Positions 26,163 through 39,174 of a stretch of DNA of 64,000 nt are shown here, one piece after another. The notes below the pieces were generated by a model, which was not told where the DNA came from, did no database searches, and was given only the letters and a program-made list of their open reading frames with translations. The stretch lies in the NCBI RefSeq assembly GCF_022448905.1, contig NZ_JAKVCW010000002.1:1-64000 (forward strand), read 5' to 3'. Both the position numbers and the translations under genes were made by a program. Positions within the stretch are counted from its first letter, which is position 1, and the number at the start of each line of letters is the position of its first letter. The stretch comes from Shimia sp. (lineage in GTDB: Bacteria; Pseudomonadota; Alphaproteobacteria; Rhodobacterales; Rhodobacteraceae).

Positions 26163-26178
26163 ATTGTATCAATACAAT
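26163..26178. promoter_or_regulatory. ATTGTAT-palindrome, copy 3 (before the DUF1127 gene)
   Basis: ATTGTATCAATACAAT, identical to copy 1, ends 2 bases before the ribosome site of the DUF1127 gene. This is a good position for a repressor. Confidence 0.7.
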
Positions 26179-26191
26179 ATTGGAGACGACC

Positions 26192-26422
26192 ATGACAATG
26201 ACCACAACAAACCTGCAAATCCTGACAAACCACAATGCAAATGCACAACTTCCAGTTATTGCACGTGCGGCGCTGTCGTTTGCGGCAGTGGTCACGGAAT
26301 GGGACAAGCGCACCCGCACCCGCCGTGCGCTCGCCCGGCTGAGCAAGGCGCAGCTGGAAGATGTTGGATTGACTTTGCACGACGCCCGCATCGAGGCGCG
26401 CAAAAAGATGTGGCAGATCTGA
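26192..26422 (+). CDS. DUF1127 small basic protein
   Basis: Protein of 76 residues ending in the DUF1127 (YjiS-like) domain: WDKRTRTRRALARLSKAQLEDVGLTLHDARIEARKK. In other alphaproteobacteria such Arg-rich small proteins affect phosphate uptake, RNA turnover or stress responses. The ATG at 26192 has GGAG six bases upstream. It is transcribed divergently from the MocR gene, has palindrome copy 3 in its leader, and is followed by a strong terminator, so it forms its own short transcript, presumably under MocR control. Confidence 0.9.
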   Translation: MTMTTTNLQILTNHNANAQLPVIARAALSFAAVVTEWDKRTRTRRALARLSKAQLEDVGLTLHDARIEARKKMWQI

Positions 26423-26446
26423 TCCCCGTCAGACGCCTCTTCCACT

Positions 26447-26473
26447 GGGTCGGGCTTGTCCCGACCCTTTTTT
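26447..26473 (+). terminator. Rho-independent terminator of the DUF1127 gene
   Basis: Perfect 8-bp stem GGGTCGGG / CCCGACCC with a 5-base loop, followed by six T. Confidence 0.88.
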
Positions 26474-26493
26474 GTTTGCCGCCCGGTCTCGCT

Positions 26494-27135
26494 TTAGTAG
26501 CGGCGCTTCAAATCCCACAGCAGACCAGAACTCAACACCGAGGGCGCTGGTGCAGACTTCACCCCGGCCGCGCGCAAGGCCTGTGACACCCAACTGTTAC
26601 AGGTCTGAAAGAGATGATATGCGCCGTGCGCCTTGTAAAAGGCGCTCTTGCCATAAAGACCGTCGCCGAGCTGCTCCGTTGACGACACACCTGCCTCCAC
26701 AAACACCAACAGCTCTCGCAGCGCCTCGTCTGTCACCGGAATCTCGATACCTTCAGAATGGACAAACCGACTCCAAGGTGACCCACGGCCGACAGCCACA
26801 TGCATCACACTGTCTGTCGGCCACAAAAGCGCCTTTGCGCCAATGGCAAAAGTCACATCCGCCAGCGTGGGCACCTCAAAGTAGAATCCTTGGTCGCCCC
26901 ATCCAAACTCGAACCAATCCGCCTCAGGAAATTGCGCCAACCATGCGTGAGCGTGATCGCCGCCAAACTCCTCCAAGGTACTCCGCACCAGGACCAAACC
27001 GGCATGATACCCGTGATCAAAGATCCAAATCGGTTTTCCGCTGTCTCGGTCATAGCCATCCGAAGCCCCAAGCGGGAAAAACCGAGTCAAAAATCCCAAG
27101 ACGAGCACCAGAACAAGCCAGCGCTTCCAGCTCAT
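26494..27135 (-). CDS. DUF2459 (TIGR02117) family protein
   Basis: Protein of 213 residues with an N-terminal signal anchor (residues 5-22) and a predicted periplasmic domain. Family features are IFDHGYHAGLVL, WFEFGWGDQGFY and YHLFQTCNSWVSQALRAAG; the conserved Cys and His give it a papain/NlpC-like appearance. The function is unknown. Its start overlaps the stop of the upstream thioesterase gene as ATGA, so the two are co-translated. Confidence 0.85.
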   Translation of the reverse strand: MSWKRWLVLVLVLGFLTRFFPLGASDGYDRDSGKPIWIFDHGYHAGLVLVRSTLEEFGGDHAHAWLAQFPEADWFEFGWGDQGFYFEVPTLADVTFAIGAKALLWPTDSVMHVAVGRGSPWSRFVHSEGIEIPVTDEALRELLVFVEAGVSSTEQLGDGLYGKSAFYKAHGAYHLFQTCNSWVSQALRAAGVKSAPAPSVLSSGLLWDLKRRY

Positions 27136-27551
27136 TTAGGAGGGATCGCGTAGGTCATATTGGCTCGCGCAACAGGCATCTCTGAGCCTTCCGAGTATAT
27201 CAGCACGTTTGACACAGACAGCGTCCGCCCCAACTTCAGCAACTGCGTTTTGGCAATCAGGTCCTTGCCCGCTTCCGGTTTGCGCATGAAATCCAGCGAG
27301 CAGTTTGTGGTCACGGTCAACGCCTCTTTGCCAATGATGGCCATGGTCGCCACATAAGCCGACACATCTGCCAAGGCAAACATTGACGGACCCGATACGG
27401 TGCCACCAGGGCGCAGATGCCGGTCCTGCACCATCATCCGCATCACAGTGTTCACCCCGTCGATGTGTTCGACCACAAAGTCATCTTTGACCTGCGGGAA
27501 CACCTGCTCGAGCCACGCGCCCATTTCTTCAGCTGTCATCACCGCTTGCAT
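27132..27551 (-). CDS. PaaI-family hotdog thioesterase
   Basis: Predicted acyl-CoA thioesterase of 139 residues with the hotdog-fold core: HLRPGGTVSGPSMFALADVSAYVATMA carries the acidic active-site residue of the helix, and TTNCSLDFMRKP forms the following strand. It is divergent from an enoyl-CoA hydratase gene 56 bases away, so both may act in degradation of CoA esters. It is coupled to the DUF2459 gene downstream. The substrate is unknown. Confidence 0.88.
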   Translation of the reverse strand: MQAVMTAEEMGAWLEQVFPQVKDDFVVEHIDGVNTVMRMMVQDRHLRPGGTVSGPSMFALADVSAYVATMAIIGKEALTVTTNCSLDFMRKPEAGKDLIAKTQLLKLGRTLSVSNVLIYSEGSEMPVARANMTYAIPPK

Positions 27552-27607
27552 GCTTTTCCTCCGTCTCTCCCCGCGCTACCCTCGCGCCAACTTGGGAGGA
27601 GAGCAAG

Positions 27608-28393
27608 ATGACACTTTTGGAACGTCGCGACACAAATGCGGTGGCACATCTCACCATGAACGCGCCGGAGCGGCTCAACGCACTTTCCGACGAGATGCTG
27701 GCGGCCCTACAAACAGAATTTGATGCCCTCAAGGACGACACGTCCATCCGCGCCATCACGCTGTCTGGCAGCGGCAAAGCCTTCTGCGCAGGACATGATC
27801 TCAAACAAATGACCGCCGGACGGCAATCGCAGGATGGCGGGCGCGCCTATTTTGCCGACTTGTTTAACCGCTGCGCCGCCATGATGCAGACTATTCAGCA
27901 ACTGCCGCAACCGGTCATCGCCCAAGTGCATGGCATTGCCACCGCGGCTGGCTGCCAGCTAGTCGCCACCTGCGACCTGGCCGTGGCTGCCGAAGGCACC
28001 CGTTTTGGCGTGAATGGCGTGAACATCGGCCTGTTTTGCTCCACCCCCATGGTGGCTCTGACCCGCAACATCCCGCGCAAACAAGCGTTTGAGATGCTCA
28101 CCACTGGAGATTTCATCGACGCCACACGCGCAGAAAACCTTGGCCTCATCAATCGCGTGGTCCCACATGAAGACCTGCAAACTGAGACCACACAACTCGC
28201 GGAAACCATCGCGCAAAAACTCTCCGCCGCCGTGAAAATTGGCAAACAGACCTTCTATGAACAGCTACAGATGCCAACCGATCAAGCCTACGCCCACGCA
28301 GGCAATGTCATGGTCGAGAACATGCTCTATGCCCAAACCGAAGCCGGCATCGAGGCCTTTCTGAACAAACAAACACCCAAGTGGGACCAGTAG
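27608..28393 (+). CDS. Enoyl-CoA hydratase/isomerase family protein
   Basis: Crotonase-fold protein of 261 residues. The oxyanion-hole segments are SGKAFCAGHDLKQM (about residues 57-70) and HGIATAAGCQLVATCDL (about 103-119). The second active-site region reads GVNIGLFCSTP, where the catalytic Glu of typical hydratases is replaced, as in ECHDC3-like members. A standard hydration reaction is therefore uncertain. It has its own promoter space facing the thioesterase gene. Confidence 0.9.
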   Translation: MTLLERRDTNAVAHLTMNAPERLNALSDEMLAALQTEFDALKDDTSIRAITLSGSGKAFCAGHDLKQMTAGRQSQDGGRAYFADLFNRCAAMMQTIQQLPQPVIAQVHGIATAAGCQLVATCDLAVAAEGTRFGVNGVNIGLFCSTPMVALTRNIPRKQAFEMLTTGDFIDATRAENLGLINRVVPHEDLQTETTQLAETIAQKLSAAVKIGKQTFYEQLQMPTDQAYAHAGNVMVENMLYAQTEAGIEAFLNKQTPKWDQ

Positions 28394-28478
28394 CGGGTTT
28401 CCAATCCCCAAACGGTGTTTTTCCAACAAGGCTGTGTCGAATCCCAATCATCTTCGCCACAACACACCCAACTGAACC

Positions 28479-28602
28479 CCACATTTCTGTGGCTCAAGTT
28501 CGCTAAGCGGTCCCGCCATTTGCAGGACCGCGGGTTGCGTGTCGCCTCTTAGGTCACTTTGTACTGCTTACCTCTGACCTGAGAGGCGCACGCCACTTTT
28601 TT
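28479..28602 (+). ncRNA. Candidate structured RNA or leader upstream of trmFO
   Basis: Three inverted repeats in a row: CCACA/TGTGG (28479-28492), GCGGTCC/GGACCGC (28507-28531), and a long one with 19-20-base arms (28537-28556 and 28575-28593, one bulge and one G-U pair), then CACTTTTTT. There is no coding frame. It could be a small RNA ending in a terminator, the 3' end of the hydratase transcript, or an attenuator for trmFO, which starts 35 bases later. Confidence 0.45.
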
Positions 28603-28636
28603 GGCTTCCCCCTTCCCAAATGGCGATCCCTGCCCT

Positions 28637-29992
28637 ATGTCCGCCCCCATGACAGAGACATTGCATATCGTGGGCGGCGGCATGGCCGGCTCTGAGGCCG
28701 CATGGCAGGCCGCAAACATGGGCGTGAACGTGGTGATCCACGAGATGCGGCCCAAGGTCGAAACCTTTGCACACCGCACCGAACATCTGGCGGAAATGGT
28801 CTGCTCCAACAGCTTCCGTTCTGATGATGACGAGCAAAACGCCGTTGGCCTGCTGCATTGGGAAATGCGCGCCGCCAACGGGCTGATCATGGCCATGGCC
28901 GACAAACACCGCCTGCCCGCTGGCGGTGCCCTTGCGGTCGACCGCGATCCTTTTGCGGAATCCGTGACCGCTGCCCTGATGGACCACCCCAATGTCTCCG
29001 TGGAATACGGCGAGATTTCAGAGCTGCCCAGCGATGGCCACTGGATCATCGCGACCGGTCCGCTGACCTCCACCGCCCTTGGCGCGGCCATCCAGGAGGA
29101 AACCGGCGCTGACCGTCTGGCCTTCTTTGATGCCATCGCGCCAATTGTCTATGCCGAGAGCATCGACATGGACGTGGCCTGGTTGCAATCGCGCTATGAC
29201 AAAGGCGACACAGAGGAAGAGCGCAAAGCTTACCTCAACTGCCCGATGGCCAAAGACCAATATGAGGCCTTCATCGACGCGCTATTGGCGGCAGACAAGA
29301 CCGAATTCCACGAAGGCGAAACCGCTGGCTACTTCGACGGCTGTTTGCCAATCGAAGTGATGGCTGATCGTGGTCGCGAAACCCTGCGCTTTGGCCCTAT
29401 GAAGCCTGTTGGGCTCACAAACGAGCACAAGCCGGATGACAAACCCTACGCCGTGGTGCAGCTGCGCCGCGACAACGCATTGGGCACGTTATACAACATC
29501 GTCGGCTTTCAGACCAAAATGAAATACGGCGCGCAGACCGAGGTCTTCAAAATGATCCCGGGTCTGGAGAACGCCAGTTTTGCGCGCCTTGGCGGCATCC
29601 ATCGCAACACCTTCATCAATTCGCCAACGCTGCTGGACGACCAAATGCGCCTGAAGTCCCGCCCAAACATCCGTTTTGCGGGTCAGGTCACCGGCGTCGA
29701 AGGCTATGTCGAAAGCGCCGCCATGGGGCTTTTGGCAGGTCGCTTAGCCGCAGCTGAAATCCTCGGCAAAGCACAAGAGACCGCGCCGCTCAACACCGCC
29801 ATGGGCGCCTTGGTACACCACATCACCGGCGGTGCGGAGGCCAAAACCTTCCAGCCAATGAACGTGAACTTTGGTCTATTCCAGCCGGTTGAAGGCCTCA
29901 AAGGCGGGCGTCGCGGCCGCAAAGACCGCTACAAAGCCTACACCGACCGTGCCAAAGCGGATTGGCAGGCCTGGGTTGACGCGCAAGCGTAA
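28637..29992 (+). CDS. trmFO: tRNA m5U54 methyltransferase, folate/FAD dependent
   Basis: Methylates U54 of tRNA using methylenetetrahydrofolate and FADH2; 451 residues. The N-terminal FAD-binding loop [14 protein letters not shown], the [12 protein letters not shown] segment, the [13 protein letters not shown] region and the C-terminal [10 protein letters not shown] are diagnostic. Starts at 28637 or 28649 are both possible; neither has a strong ribosome site. It replaces the SAM-dependent TrmA of gamma-proteobacteria, as is usual in alphaproteobacteria. A hairpin-rich stretch lies directly upstream. Confidence 0.97.
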   Translation: MSAPMTETLHIVGGGMAGSEAAWQAANMGVNVVIHEMRPKVETFAHRTEHLAEMVCSNSFRSDDDEQNAVGLLHWEMRAANGLIMAMADKHRLPAGGALAVDRDPFAESVTAALMDHPNVSVEYGEISELPSDGHWIIATGPLTSTALGAAIQEETGADRLAFFDAIAPIVYAESIDMDVAWLQSRYDKGDTEEERKAYLNCPMAKDQYEAFIDALLAADKTEFHEGETAGYFDGCLPIEVMADRGRETLRFGPMKPVGLTNEHKPDDKPYAVVQLRRDNALGTLYNIVGFQTKMKYGAQTEVFKMIPGLENASFARLGGIHRNTFINSPTLLDDQMRLKSRPNIRFAGQVTGVEGYVESAAMGLLAGRLAAAEILGKAQETAPLNTAMGALVHHITGGAEAKTFQPMNVNFGLFQPVEGLKGGRRGRKDRYKAYTDRAKADWQAWVDAQA

Positions 29993-30024
29993 CTGGACGG
30001 CGCAAGCTTCTTCCAATAACCTCG

Positions 30025-30055
30025 AGAGAGCGGGCCAATCGGACCCGCTCTTTTT
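30025..30055 (+). terminator. Rho-independent terminator of trmFO
   Basis: Stem AGAGCGGG / CCCGCTCT with a 9-base loop, followed by TTTTT, 32 bases after the stop codon. Confidence 0.8.
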
Positions 30056-30085
30056 GTGAAGACCTCTCGATAAGCGACTGAAACT

Positions 30086-30928
30086 GTGACCTTTATCACC
30101 CGCTTCGCCCCTTCCCCAACCGGCCCCTTGCACTTGGGACACGCCTACTCGGCAATGCTGGCGCACGACAGGGCTCAGGCAGAGGGTGGCACGTTTCTTT
30201 TGCGCATCGACGACCTCGATCAGTCCCGCGCACGCGATCATTGGGAGGCTCAAATCTATGATGACCTCGCCTGGCTAGGCCTCACGTGGGAGACGCCCGT
30301 CCGCCGCCAGTCTGACCATTTCGCAGACTACGACGCAACATTGCGCAAGCTTTCGGAAATGGGCCTCACCTACGCCTGCACCTGCACCCGCCGCGACATC
30401 GAAGCCGCCGCCAACGCTCCGCAAGAAGGCGTCCCGCAATTTGGCCCCGACGGGCGCATCTACCCCGGCACGTGCAGAGACGCTGGGCATCCATACTCAG
30501 ACGCCAAATGCATCCGCCTCAACATGCGCGCCGCCTGCGAGCCGGCCCTGCCCGCACATTTTGAGGAAAGCGGCCCAGACCACTCCGGCACGCATGCCTT
30601 AGATCTCGACGCAATGGTCTCAACTGTGGGCGACGTCGTCCTGGCCCGCCCCAACATGGCGGCATCTTACCACTTATCGGTGGTGCTGGATGACGCCGCC
30701 ACCGGCGTGACGGACATCATCCGGGGGGCCGACCTGTTTGAGGCCACAGCCGTCCACGTGGTGCTGCAAAATCTGCTTGGCCTACCCACGCCGAGCTATC
30801 ATCACCACAAGTTGATCCGCGACGAAAAGGGCAAGCGCCTTGCCAAACGCGACGACGCCCGTGCCATTGCCAAATACCGCGAAGAAGGCGCAACCCCTGC
30901 CGACATCCGCGCCATGGTGGGCCTCTAG
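30086..30928 (+). CDS. gluQ: Glutamyl-queuosine tRNA(Asp) synthetase
   Basis: Truncated glutamyl-tRNA synthetase paralogue that attaches glutamate to queuosine in tRNA(Asp); 280 residues, lacking an anticodon-binding domain. The HIGH-like motif is HLGH (about residues 16-19) after [11 protein letters not shown] Cys cluster (CTCTRRD and GTCRD) suggests the zinc site, and the second class I motif is KRLAKR. The start is GTG 30086. Its last 4 bases overlap the convergent hisI gene. Confidence 0.95.
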   Translation: MTFITRFAPSPTGPLHLGHAYSAMLAHDRAQAEGGTFLLRIDDLDQSRARDHWEAQIYDDLAWLGLTWETPVRRQSDHFADYDATLRKLSEMGLTYACTCTRRDIEAAANAPQEGVPQFGPDGRIYPGTCRDAGHPYSDAKCIRLNMRAACEPALPAHFEESGPDHSGTHALDLDAMVSTVGDVVLARPNMAASYHLSVVLDDAATGVTDIIRGADLFEATAVHVVLQNLLGLPTPSYHHHKLIRDEKGKRLAKRDDARAIAKYREEGATPADIRAMVGL

Positions 30929-31287
30929 TCGTCCATCGGCTTCATCAATTCCACGGTCTCACCATCCCGCACCGCCGTGTAAAAGCACGTGCGCCGGTTG
31001 GTGTGACAGGCCGCGCCAGTCTGCTCCACCAGCACCAAAATGCAGTCCTGATCGCAGTCATAGCGGAAATCGACCAGCTTCTGCACATGGCCAGAGGTTT
31101 CGCCTTTGATCCAAAACGACTGCCGCGAGCGGCTCCAATAGGTAACCTTTTGCGTCTCCAAAGTCTTTGCCACGGCTTCGGCGTTCATCCACGCCATCAT
31201 CAGCACTTCGCCGCTCTCGCTGTCCTGCGCAATCGCAGGGATCAGACCAGCTTCGTTGTACTTCAGCGCCATAGGATCAAATCCCAT
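30925..31287 (-). CDS. hisI: Phosphoribosyl-AMP cyclohydrolase
   Basis: Third step of histidine synthesis; 120 residues, the single-function form. Conserved features are [40 protein letters not shown] (metal ligands) and the C-terminal [10 protein letters not shown] with the zinc Cys. It stands alone, away from other his genes, divergent from the NifU-like gene. Confidence 0.97.
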   Translation of the reverse strand: MGFDPMALKYNEAGLIPAIAQDSESGEVLMMAWMNAEAVAKTLETQKVTYWSRSRQSFWIKGETSGHVQKLVDFRYDCDQDCILVLVEQTGAACHTNRRTCFYTAVRDGETVELMKPMDD

Positions 31288-31355
31288 ACCATCGTCCCTC
31301 TTTGCATCTGCGGTTTTCCTCTCTATCTAGGAAAGGCGCAAAAAAGGAAACCGCG

Positions 31356-31808
31356 ATGTCCGGCGAAACCGACCTGATCAAGCTCTACTCTGGCCAGATC
31401 CTGCAACTCGCAGCGGCCATCCCGCACACCGACCGGTTGGAGGCGCCCGACGCCACCGTGAAAAAGCGCTCGCCGCTCTGTGGCAGCACCGTGACTGTGG
31501 ACCTGCAACTCGAAGACGGCCGCATCGCCCGCTTTGGCCAGGACGTAAAAGCCTGCGCTTTGGGTCAGGCCGCCGCCTCTGTTGTCGGTGCCAACGTCTT
31601 GGGGCAAAACCGGGAAGGCATCGAAGCGGCCCGTGATGCGCTCAAAGCCATGCTGAAAGAAGATGGCCCCACCCCATCAGCGCCATTTGACGGGCTTGAA
31701 GTTCTGCGCCCCGCCCGAGACTACAAAAATCGCCACGCCTCGATCATGCTGGCCTTGGATGCCACCGCCGAGGCCTTTGACGCGGCTGAACAAGCCAACT
31801 GCGCCTAA
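31356..31808 (+). CDS. NifU-like iron-sulfur scaffold protein (N-terminal domain only)
   Basis: Protein of 150 residues with the IscU/SufU fold. Cys residues lie in SPLCGS (first ligand) and KACALGQ (second ligand). The third ligand position appears as KNRHASIML, with His instead of Cys, as in a subgroup found in alphaproteobacteria. The ATG at 31356 has AGGA seven bases upstream. It is not next to suf or isc genes. It may act as a cluster carrier, but with the altered ligand set its activity as a scaffold is uncertain. Confidence 0.82.
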   Translation: MSGETDLIKLYSGQILQLAAAIPHTDRLEAPDATVKKRSPLCGSTVTVDLQLEDGRIARFGQDVKACALGQAAASVVGANVLGQNREGIEAARDALKAMLKEDGPTPSAPFDGLEVLRPARDYKNRHASIMLALDATAEAFDAAEQANCA

Positions 31809-31841
31809 ATTTCTCCCGCCTCTCCCCCTAAAACGCCAGCT

Positions 31842-31867
31842 AGCCGCGCCATTTCAGCGCGGCTTTT
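31842..31867 (+). terminator. Rho-independent terminator of the NifU-like gene
   Basis: Perfect 8-bp stem AGCCGCGC / GCGCGGCT with a 7-base loop, followed by TTT and a T-rich stretch. Confidence 0.75.
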
Positions 31868-31885
31868 CGTTTGCGCCTGCTCACA

Positions 31886-31923
31886 ACAAAAAAACCGCCG
31901 CACTTCCATCGGAAGGCGGCGGC
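31886..31923 (-). terminator. Rho-independent terminator, minus strand
   Basis: On the minus strand CCGCCGCC...GGCGGCGG-type stem (arms CCGCCGC and GCGGCGG) is followed by seven T. It probably ends the transcript of the 40-residue membrane peptide. Confidence 0.65.
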
Positions 31924-32124
31924 AAGCGCAAGCGGTTTTCGCGTGGGACCCAGTCCATCCGACTTAGGGGGAGGCAGACCCCCAAGAGGACTTAGAACAG
32001 GCAGTATCAGTCAGGACGCATCAAATGGGGACAGATGCGCGGACAGACCGGCACGAACTCGCAGGCAGAATTAGATCAGACTCACCTCGTCACACTGGTA
32101 CAAACACAAAAGTCACATCAAAGT

Positions 32125-32247
32125 TCACACAAAACCGGGGACATGCAGCGCAAGCACCAGCATGATAACCAGAGCCACCCCGCCCACAGCATCCTGCAAA
32201 AGCGTGTCGCCAGAGTTGCGCACAACGGATTTGATTTGCTGCATCAT
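32125..32247 (-). CDS. 40-residue single-helix membrane peptide
   Basis: Short gene with an ideal ribosome site, AAGGAG seven bases before ATG 32247. The product begins MMQQIKSVVRNSGDTLLQD and continues with one membrane helix (GGVALVIMLVLALHV). I recall similar peptides of about 40 residues in other Rhodobacteraceae, none characterised. The charge pattern suggests the N-terminus in the cytoplasm. It lies between the NifU-like gene and recG and has its own downstream terminator. Confidence 0.75.
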   Translation of the reverse strand: MMQQIKSVVRNSGDTLLQDAVGGVALVIMLVLALHVPGFV

Positions 32248-32364
32248 GGTGGTTCTCCTTCCCATCAGTCTTGTTGCTACTTTGTTCTCATATCCCGCGA
32301 GTCGAGTAAAGAACTTTTTGAGAACATTTGAGAACATTAAGAGAATTTCAGGCTTTGACGTAGC

Positions 32365-36746
<4,382 letters not shown>

Positions 36747-36801
36747 CTACCCTCCCAAGCAATAGGGGTGACAACCGTCAACGTCCAGAGGTCGCCGCGC
36801 C

Positions 36802-37518
36802 TTAGGCGCGCATCGCCACCTGATCGTCCGAACCAGCAACCGGTTCCGGATCGCGCAGCACGTAGCCACGGCCCCAGACGGTCTCGATGTAGTTCTCACC
36901 ACCGGTCGCCTCAGAAAGCTTCTTGCGCAGCTTACAAATAAAGACGTCGATGATTTTCAGCTCCGGCTCATCCATGCCGCCATACAGGTGGTTCAGGAAC
37001 ATCTCTTTGGTCAGCGTGGTGCCCTTGCGCAGGGACAGCAGCTCGAGCATCTGGTACTCTTTGCCGGTCAAGTGCACAGGCTTGCCTTCAACCTCAACAG
37101 TCTTCGCGTCCAGGTTCACGTTAATCTGGCCGGTCTTAATAACCGACTGAGAGTGACCTTTGGAACGGCGGATAATGGCGTGAATCCGCGCCACCAGCTC
37201 TTCGCGGTGGAACGGTTTGGTCAGGTAATCGTCGGCACCGTAGCCAAAGCCTTTCAGCTTGCTTTCGGTGTCATCGGCGCCCGACAGGATCAGGATTGGG
37301 GTGTCGATACGCGAGGTACGCAGCTGACGCAGAACCTCGTGACCGGTCATATCCGGCAAGCCAAGGTCCAGCAAAATAAGGTCGTAGTCGTAAAGCTTCG
37401 CCAGATCGATGCCCTCTTCACCCAGATCGGTGGCATAGACATTCAGGTTGGCATGGGTCAGCATCATTTCGATGCTTTTGGATGTTGTAGGATCGTCTTC
37501 GACCAGCAGCACTCTCAT
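36802..37518 (-). CDS. ctrA: Cell-cycle response regulator CtrA
   Basis: Master transcription factor of alphaproteobacteria; in Rhodobacterales it mainly controls motility, gene transfer agents and phenotypic differentiation. It has 238 residues: a receiver domain (phospho-acceptor Asp51 in LLDLGLPD, Lys in [10 protein letters not shown]) and an OmpR-type winged helix ([39 protein letters not shown]). The C-terminus is AMRA rather than the AA degradation tag of Caulobacter. The upstream 100 bases carry several TTAA half-sites, suggesting autoregulation. Confidence 0.97.
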   Translation of the reverse strand: MRVLLVEDDPTTSKSIEMMLTHANLNVYATDLGEEGIDLAKLYDYDLILLDLGLPDMTGHEVLRQLRTSRIDTPILILSGADDTESKLKGFGYGADDYLTKPFHREELVARIHAIIRRSKGHSQSVIKTGQINVNLDAKTVEVEGKPVHLTGKEYQMLELLSLRKGTTLTKEMFLNHLYGGMDEPELKIIDVFICKLRKKLSEATGGENYIETVWGRGYVLRDPEPVAGSDDQVAMRA

Positions 37519-37552
37519 TGGTTCGGCTTCCTTACATTGGAGGGTTACTGTC

Positions 37553-37578
37553 GTTAACCTTAACGATTAAAGGTTAAC
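37553..37578. promoter_or_regulatory. TTAA-rich inverted repeat upstream of ctrA
   Basis: GTTAACCTT (37553-37561) and AAGGTTAAC (37570-37578) form a perfect inverted repeat with an 8-base spacer, 35 bases before the ctrA start. The half-sites resemble CtrA boxes, but the spacing is not the classical TTAA-N7-TTAA. Confidence 0.55.
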
Positions 37579-37620
37579 GACTGGTTACCGATTTAGGAAG
37601 GTTAACAGAGATTGCTAGAT

Positions 37621-37902
37621 TTAGCGATATTTTTGAACGGCTGTCGCTTTTAACGCCTCGGTTCCATGGGTCGACACGGCAGTCACCCACTCATTAAATT
37701 CATCTTCACTTAAACTATACATTTCAAGGGCTTCCCGCTTGGTAATTAGGCCATAGGCCACGCCGCGCACCACGGCTGCTTTGCGGGATGCCACCCATCG
37801 CTTGGTCTTGGCTGGGGGCAAGTCGGCACGCGTCATCACCTGTCCATCAGACAGAGTCACGCATCTTGGGCCTTCCACTTTTTTCAGAAACATCTCGCTC
37901 AT
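37621..37902 (-). CDS. sciP: CtrA inhibitor SciP (DUF1153)
   Basis: Small helix-turn-helix protein of 93 residues, which in Caulobacter binds CtrA and blocks its activation of target promoters. Diagnostic stretches are DGQVMTRADLPPAKTKRWVASRKAAVV and the C-terminal EALKATAVQKYR. ATG 37902 or the ATG three codons later may be used; AAGAGG fits the second better. It lies about 100 bases upstream of ctrA on the same strand and is divergent from mnmA. The direct sciP-ctrA pairing places antagonist and target in one regulatory unit. Confidence 0.93.
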   Translation of the reverse strand: MSEMFLKKVEGPRCVTLSDGQVMTRADLPPAKTKRWVASRKAAVVRGVAYGLITKREALEMYSLSEDEFNEWVTAVSTHGTEALKATAVQKYR

Positions 37903-37934
37903 CCTCTTGGTGAGGAAATATTCGCCTAAGGGAC

Positions 37935-37949
37935 TTAACGAGGCCCTAA
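37935..37949. promoter_or_regulatory. Possible CtrA box between sciP and mnmA
   Basis: TTAA-N7-CTAA, one mismatch from the classical TTAA-N7-TTAA, located in the divergent sciP/mnmA promoter region. It is a weak match on its own. Confidence 0.35.
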
Positions 37950-38016
37950 AGCGCCTCTTGAGAGTATCTAAGATTTTCCTATATTCTCGTGGACTTCTGA
38001 CCCGGAGAGACTCAAC

Positions 38017-39162
38017 ATGCCGCTTGATGGCGACACGCCCCTTAATTCGCTCGGTTTTGCCAAGCCACCGTCTGAGACCCGTGTGGTCGTCGCCATGTCC
38101 GGCGGCGTCGACAGTTCCGTGGTCGCCGCCCAACTGGCGGACGAAGGCTACGATGTGGTTGGCGTAACCCTGCAACTCTACGACCACGGTGCGGCCTTGG
38201 CCAAAAAAGGCGCCTGCTGTGCGGGCATCGACATCCATGACGCCCGCCGCGTGGCCGAGGAAAAAGGCTTCCCGCATTACGTTCTGGATTACGAAAATAT
38301 CTTCCAGGATGCCGTGATCGATGAATTTGCCGACAGCTATCTTGGCGGGGCGACACCCGTACCTTGCATCCGCTGCAACGAACGGGTGAAATTCAAGGAT
38401 CTCCTGGAAACCGCCAAAGACCTGGATGCGGACTGTATGGCCACCGGCCATTACATTCAGCGCAAAGTAGGCGACAACGGCGCGGAGTTGCACTCGGCTG
38501 CTGATGCCCGTCGTGATCAAAGCTATTTCCTGTTCTCCACCACCCCCGAGCAGCTTGACTATCTGCGCTTCCCGCTGGGCCACCTGCCAAACAAAGACGC
38601 TACCCGCGCTTTGGCGGCGGAGTACGGCCTTGCCGTGGCGGACAAGCCGGACAGTCAGGACATCTGCTTTGTGCCCAATGGGGATTACGCCAGCGTGATT
38701 GAAAAACTGCGCCCAGGTGCGGCGGAACCCGGCGACATTGTCGATCCGGACGGCAAAGTACTTGGCCAACATAATGGCGTGATCCACTACACCATCGGCC
38801 AACGCCGTGGCCTCGGTATCGGTGGGCTCAGCACGCCGCTTTATGTGGTGAAGCTCGATGTGGACAAAAAGCAGGTCATCGTTGGCCCCAAAGAAATGTT
38901 GTCGACCCGCATTGTGCCGGTGCGCGAAATCAATTGGCTCGGGGATGAGCCTTTCGAAACCCGGAAAGAATGGCACATGGCTGTGAAAGTGCGCTCTACA
39001 CGTCCGCCACGCGAAGCCATTATCCGTCCCACCGGGCCTGATACAGCTGAGGTGGAACTGCTCACCCCTGAAGAAGGTGTGTCCCCGGGACAAGCCTGCG
39101 TGTTTTATGACAACGAAAGCTCCCGCATTTACGGCGGCGGCTGGATCTGGCGCGGCTACTAA
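38017..39162 (+). CDS. mnmA: tRNA-specific 2-thiouridylase
   Basis: Adds sulfur to U34 of tRNA(Lys), tRNA(Glu) and tRNA(Gln); 381 residues. The PP-loop is MSGGVDSS (about residues 27-34). The catalytic Cys pair lies in [10 protein letters not shown] and in [12 protein letters not shown]. The [10 protein letters not shown] segment and a C-terminal beta-barrel complete the family architecture. An N-terminal extension of about 20 residues before the PP-loop is usual in Rhodobacterales. It is divergent from sciP. Confidence 0.98.
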   Translation: MPLDGDTPLNSLGFAKPPSETRVVVAMSGGVDSSVVAAQLADEGYDVVGVTLQLYDHGAALAKKGACCAGIDIHDARRVAEEKGFPHYVLDYENIFQDAVIDEFADSYLGGATPVPCIRCNERVKFKDLLETAKDLDADCMATGHYIQRKVGDNGAELHSAADARRDQSYFLFSTTPEQLDYLRFPLGHLPNKDATRALAAEYGLAVADKPDSQDICFVPNGDYASVIEKLRPGAAEPGDIVDPDGKVLGQHNGVIHYTIGQRRGLGIGGLSTPLYVVKLDVDKKQVIVGPKEMLSTRIVPVREINWLGDEPFETRKEWHMAVKVRSTRPPREAIIRPTGPDTAEVELLTPEEGVSPGQACVFYDNESSRIYGGGWIWRGY

Positions 39163-39174
39163 CCCGCGCCGCCT

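Larger units (their letters stand above)
31809..32124. other. Non-coding stretch with two opposite terminators
   Basis: About 315 bases without a supported gene. It contains the plus-strand terminator of the NifU-like gene, a minus-strand terminator at 31886-31923, and a small inverted repeat GGGGG/CCCCC near 31966-31983. The minus-strand terminator is over 200 bases after the stop of the 40-residue gene, so that transcript would have a long 3' untranslated region or include a small RNA. Confidence 0.5.
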
